Origin: JBKQHQ01 sp052148715
GTDB lineage: Bacteria; Pseudomonadota; Alphaproteobacteria; Rhizobiales; Xanthobacteraceae
NCBI GenBank assembly: GCA_052148715.1
Contig: JBKQHQ010000108.1
Span: 1 to 8,203, forward strand
DNA length: 8,203 nt
Direction of reading: 5' to 3'
Of this stretch, positions 6,050 to 8,203 are shown piece after piece (the first letter of the stretch is position 1; each line of letters opens with the position of its first letter). The notes under the pieces were generated by a model. The model was not told where the DNA came from. It did not search any database and was given only the letters and a program-made list of their open reading frames with translations. The translations under genes were made by a program, and so were the position numbers.

Positions 6050-6284
6050 GAAGTCTTGCCCGTCCGATGTTCCGCGCGGCGCCTCTGCGTTTACAAAGAA
6101 TTAAGGTTCCGCTGGCGTGCTTGAGATAGAGGAGCCGGCCCGCCCCGACAAGGTCGCGCCGCCGGAGGCGCCGCTGATGCCGATGATGGTTGCGCAGCTC
6201 CCGGGCGCTGCTAGACTTGACCGATTTGGCTCGACAAGGGTGCGCCGTCGACCTTTCGAGCTTCGGCGCGCGGGAAGGGGTTGG
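6050..6284. promoter_or_regulatory. Divergent intergenic region between the CoxL-like gene and ppx, with one weak + promoter candidate
   Basis: The 235-nt region must hold start signals for both flanking genes. On + the best pair I see is TTGCGC (6190-6195), 16 nt, TAGACT (6212-6217), about 65 nt before the ppx ATG; a TTGACC at 6217-6222 has no good -10. On minus an AT-richer patch (TTAATTCTTTGTAAAC, read from 6104 to 6089) lies 40-55 nt before the CoxL-like ATG but has no clear -35. No regulator-sized palindrome stands out. Confidence 0.3.
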
Positions 6285-7391
6285 ATGAATCACGAGGCCC
6301 GGGAGGCCGGCCGCCTCGATTCGGGCCGCGAGTCGGTGCCGCGGCGGCGCTCCGGCCGGCGGCGGGGTCGTCGTTCCGGTGTCGCGGACAGCAGGGACGG
6401 AGCCGGCCTCGCCTATGCGGCGCTCGATCTCGGCACCAACAATTGTCGGCTGTTGGTGGCGCGTCCGACGGCCGACGGCTTCCACGTCATCGACGCGTTT
6501 TCGCGCATCATCCGCCTTGGCGAAGGGGTCGCGGCGTCGGGCCGGTTGAGCGAGCCGGCCGTCGGCCGCGCCATCGAGGCGCTGCGAATCTGCCGGGACA
6601 AGATGCGCCAGCGCGGGGTGACCCGAGCGCGCCTGATTGCCACCGAGGCCTGCCGCAGCGCCGGGAACGGCGCGGAGTTCCGCGCCCGCGTCAAGGAGGA
6701 GCTCGGGCTCGAGCTTGAAATCATCGATGGCGAGACCGAAGCAAGCCTGGCGGCCGGGGGCTGCACGCCGCTCATTGATCCGCAGGCCGAGGGCGCGATT
6801 CTGTTCGACATCGGCGGCGGCTCGTCAGAGCTGGTGCGGCTCGGCCGCGCGGCGCCGGTTCGTCGCGGACCGCCGGCGCCCGATATCCGCGCCTGGATGT
6901 CGCTGCCGCTCGGGGTCGTGACGCTCGCCGAGCGCCACGGCGGCGTTGCGGTGACGCGCGACATCTACAAAACGATGGTGCGAGAAGTCGAGGCCATGAT
7001 CGACGGCTTCGCCAGCGAGAACCGGGACGGGCTCGAGCGCATCCACATGCTCGGCACGTCGGGGACCGTGACGACGATCGCGGGCGTGCACTTGGCGCTG
7101 AAGCGTTACGACCGGCGGCTCGTCGACGGGTGCTGGATGAGCGAGGGCGAAGTCTCGGCTGTGGTCGAGCGGCTCCTGGCCATGACCTACCAGGATCGCG
7201 TGGCCAATCCCTGCATCGGCGTCGAGCGAGCCGATCTGGTGCTCGCCGGTTGTGCTATTTTTGACGCCATCCGCCGGGCGTTTCCGTGCGGCCGGCTGCG
7301 CGTTGCCGATCGCGGGCTGCGCGAGGGCATGTTGGTGCAGATGATGCGCGAGGACGGCGTCTGGGCGGCTGCCGAGGCATCCGCGTCGTGA
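6285..7391 (+). CDS. Ppx/GppA family phosphatase (exopolyphosphatase / pppGpp phosphohydrolase), short form
   Basis: Members of this ASKHA-fold family hydrolyse terminal phosphates of polyphosphate or convert pppGpp to ppGpp. Sequence alone does not say which. The 368-residue protein shows the first phosphate loop ALDLGTNNCR (46-55), ATEACR (119-124), DGETEA (148-153, holding the glutamate equivalent to the catalytic one of E. coli PPX), the second phosphate loop FDIGGGSSEL (174-183) and LGTSGT (256-261), and ends with DRGLREGML (342-350). It lacks the C-terminal HD-like domains of the ~500-residue E. coli enzymes, as is usual in alphaproteobacteria. The first 40 residues are basic and probably disordered (RRRSGRRRGRRSG, 20-32). 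The ATG at 6285 is preferred for its GGAAGG (6273-6278, 6 nt spacing); the frame is open back to a GTG at 6117. The stop overlaps the rlmE start by 4 nt, so the pair forms a translationally coupled operon. Confidence 0.9.
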   Translation: MNHEAREAGRLDSGRESVPRRRSGRRRGRRSGVADSRDGAGLAYAALDLGTNNCRLLVARPTADGFHVIDAFSRIIRLGEGVAASGRLSEPAVGRAIEALRICRDKMRQRGVTRARLIATEACRSAGNGAEFRARVKEELGLELEIIDGETEASLAAGGCTPLIDPQAEGAILFDIGGGSSELVRLGRAAPVRRGPPAPDIRAWMSLPLGVVTLAERHGGVAVTRDIYKTMVREVEAMIDGFASENRDGLERIHMLGTSGTVTTIAGVHLALKRYDRRLVDGCWMSEGEVSAVVERLLAMTYQDRVANPCIGVERADLVLAGCAIFDAIRRAFPCGRLRVADRGLREGMLVQMMREDGVWAAAEASAS

Positions 7392-8095
7392 CTGCGCGAG
7401 ACGGCAGCGGCCGGCGCGAGCTCAAGGTGCGGGTGAAGTCGGGCAAGGGCCGTTCGCTTTCCTCGAAGCTCTGGCTCGAGCGCCAGCTCAATGATCCCTA
7501 TGTCGCGCGGGCCAAGCGCGAGGGCTATCGCTCGCGGGCGGCCTTCAAGCTCACCGAGATCGATGACAAGCACCATCTGCTCAAGCCCGGCGCGCGGGTC
7601 GTCGATCTTGGCGCGGCGCCGGGCGGCTGGAGCCAGGTCGCGGCGAAACGGGTAGGGGCGGGCGAGGGGCGCGGCCGCGTCATCGCCATCGATCGCCTCG
7701 AGATGGACCCGATCGCCGGCGTCGAGTTTCTGCATCTCGACTTTTTCGACCCGAGCGCGCCGGAGAAGCTGAAGGCCCTGCTGGCCGGGGAGGCCGACGT
7801 CGTGCTCTCGGACATGGCGGCGAACGCGACCGGCCATCGGCGCACCGATCATCTCAAGATCATGGCGCTGGTCGAGGTCGCCGCCGAGTTCGCCCGCGAG
7901 GTGTTGAAGTCGGGCGGCGCCTTTCTCGCCAAGGTTCTGCAAGGCGGAACTGAAGCGAAACTGTTGGCAAATCTCAAGCGCGACTTCGCCAGCATCAAGC
8001 ACGTGAAGCCCGCCGCCAGCCGCGCGGATTCGGCCGAGCTTTATCTCTTGGCCACCGGTTTTCGCGGCAGCGCCGCCGATGCAGACTCAAACTGA
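7388..8095 (+). CDS. rlmE: 23S rRNA (uridine-2'-O-)-methyltransferase RlmE (FtsJ/RrmJ)
   Basis: RlmE methylates the 2'-OH of U2552 (E. coli numbering) in the A-loop of 23S rRNA, using S-adenosylmethionine, late in assembly of the 50S subunit. The 235-residue protein has the SAM-binding motif DLGAAPGGWSQ (73-83) and the full catalytic K-D-K-E tetrad: K54 (in RSRAAFKL), D142 (LSDMAANATG), K182 (FLAKVLQGG) and E217 (SAELYLLATGF). The N-terminal 25 residues are a basic extension beyond the E. coli protein, fitting an RNA-binding enzyme. The start is the GTG at 7388, inside the ppx stop (GTGA overlap), with no separate promoter, so translation is probably coupled. The frame is open further upstream, but there it only mirrors the ppx gene. 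The ppx-rlmE order is a recurring arrangement in Rhizobiales. A palindromic repeat follows 18 nt after the stop. Confidence 0.95.
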   Translation: MTARDGSGRRELKVRVKSGKGRSLSSKLWLERQLNDPYVARAKREGYRSRAAFKLTEIDDKHHLLKPGARVVDLGAAPGGWSQVAAKRVGAGEGRGRVIAIDRLEMDPIAGVEFLHLDFFDPSAPEKLKALLAGEADVVLSDMAANATGHRRTDHLKIMALVEVAAEFAREVLKSGGAFLAKVLQGGTEAKLLANLKRDFASIKHVKPAASRADSAELYLLATGFRGSAADADSN

Positions 8096-8098
8096 GCG

Positions 8099-8194
8099 AG
8101 ACTCTGATCTTTACCTCTCTCGGCTTGCGGGGAGAGGTCGGAACAAGCGCGCTCTTGCGCTTGTTCCGGGTGAGGGGGGCCTCTCCGCGAGTCT
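8099..8194 (+). repeat. Palindromic intergenic repeat of Bradyrhizobium-like (REP-like) type
   Basis: The segment after the rlmE stop holds nested inverted repeats. ACCTCTC (8113-8119) pairs with GAGAGGT (8132-8138). CGGAACAAGCGC (8139-8150) pairs perfectly with GCGCTTGTTCCG (8157-8168) around a 6-nt loop. GGAGAGG (8131-8137) can instead pair with CCTCTCC (8180-8186). AGACTC (8099-8104) and GAGTCT (8189-8194) form a possible outer closure. The wording CTCTC-x-GCTTGCGGGGAGAGGTCGGA...CCGGGTGAGGGGG is familiar from repeats dispersed in Bradyrhizobium-type genomes. No T-run follows, so this is not a standard intrinsic terminator, although it may stabilise the 3' end of the ppx-rlmE mRNA. Copy number cannot be judged from one window. 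Confidence 0.7.
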
Positions 8195-8203
8195 GAGCCT
8201 GTT

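Noticed and set aside
3665..6124. An 819-codon open frame on + opposite the CoxL-like gene
   Set aside because: It is the antisense shadow of a GC-rich gene. Its translation is Arg/His/Ala-rich without any family motif, while the minus frame carries all the molybdenum hydroxylase motifs.
5391..6485. A 364-codon open frame on minus spanning the coxL start and the ppx start
   Set aside because: It overlaps two well-supported genes in other frames, and its product is low-complexity Arg/Ala-rich with no recognisable domain.
7187..8002. A 271-codon open frame on minus opposite ppx and rlmE
   Set aside because: Both + genes are certain from their motifs; the antisense frame has no family signal.

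Overview
The window is GC-rich and looks like chromosomal DNA of an alphaproteobacterium of the order Hyphomicrobiales, probably on the Bradyrhizobium/Xanthobacteraceae side. Three things point there: the short two-domain Ppx/GppA gene overlapping rlmE, the DUF2390 (TIGR02444) protein, and a palindromic intergenic repeat at the right edge of the kind scattered through Bradyrhizobium-like genomes. The assignment rests on recalled gene order and sequence style, not on a search.

Left part (1-1056). The window opens in the last codons and right end of an IS3-family insertion sequence (to about 131). An unusually AT-rich stretch follows (about 255-310) with a promoter-like sequence and a perfect 7+7 bp palindrome. 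Next comes a gene for an unrecognised 83-residue, two-helix membrane protein (426-677) containing a tandem 9-residue repeat whose two DNA copies differ only at synonymous third positions. Behind it lie a small GC hairpin and a strong two-tier intrinsic terminator (738-798) that reads well on both strands. From 799 to 1056 I see no gene.

Middle part (1057-3682). A likely two-gene unit on + encodes a DUF2390 protein of unknown function and, 6 nt later, the flavin prenyltransferase UbiX, which makes the prenylated FMN cofactor of UbiD decarboxylases. It converges, with a 19-nt gap, on a minus-strand MFS transporter resembling the fosmidomycin-resistance group.

Right part (3683-8203). A minus-strand gene encodes a large molybdopterin subunit of the xanthine dehydrogenase/CO dehydrogenase family with the form II loop AYRGAGR. 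Its FAD and iron-sulfur subunits are not in the window. Divergent from it is a + strand pair: a Ppx/GppA phosphatase and, overlapping it by 4 nt, the 23S rRNA methyltransferase RlmE. The window closes in a palindromic repeat just past the rlmE stop.

I see no defence system, CRISPR array, tRNA or rRNA. Most of the window is ordinary housekeeping or metabolic DNA. The least explained parts are the small repeat-bearing membrane protein with its operator-like palindrome, the double terminator, the orphan CoxL-like subunit, and the repeat at the right edge, which can fold in two mutually exclusive ways.
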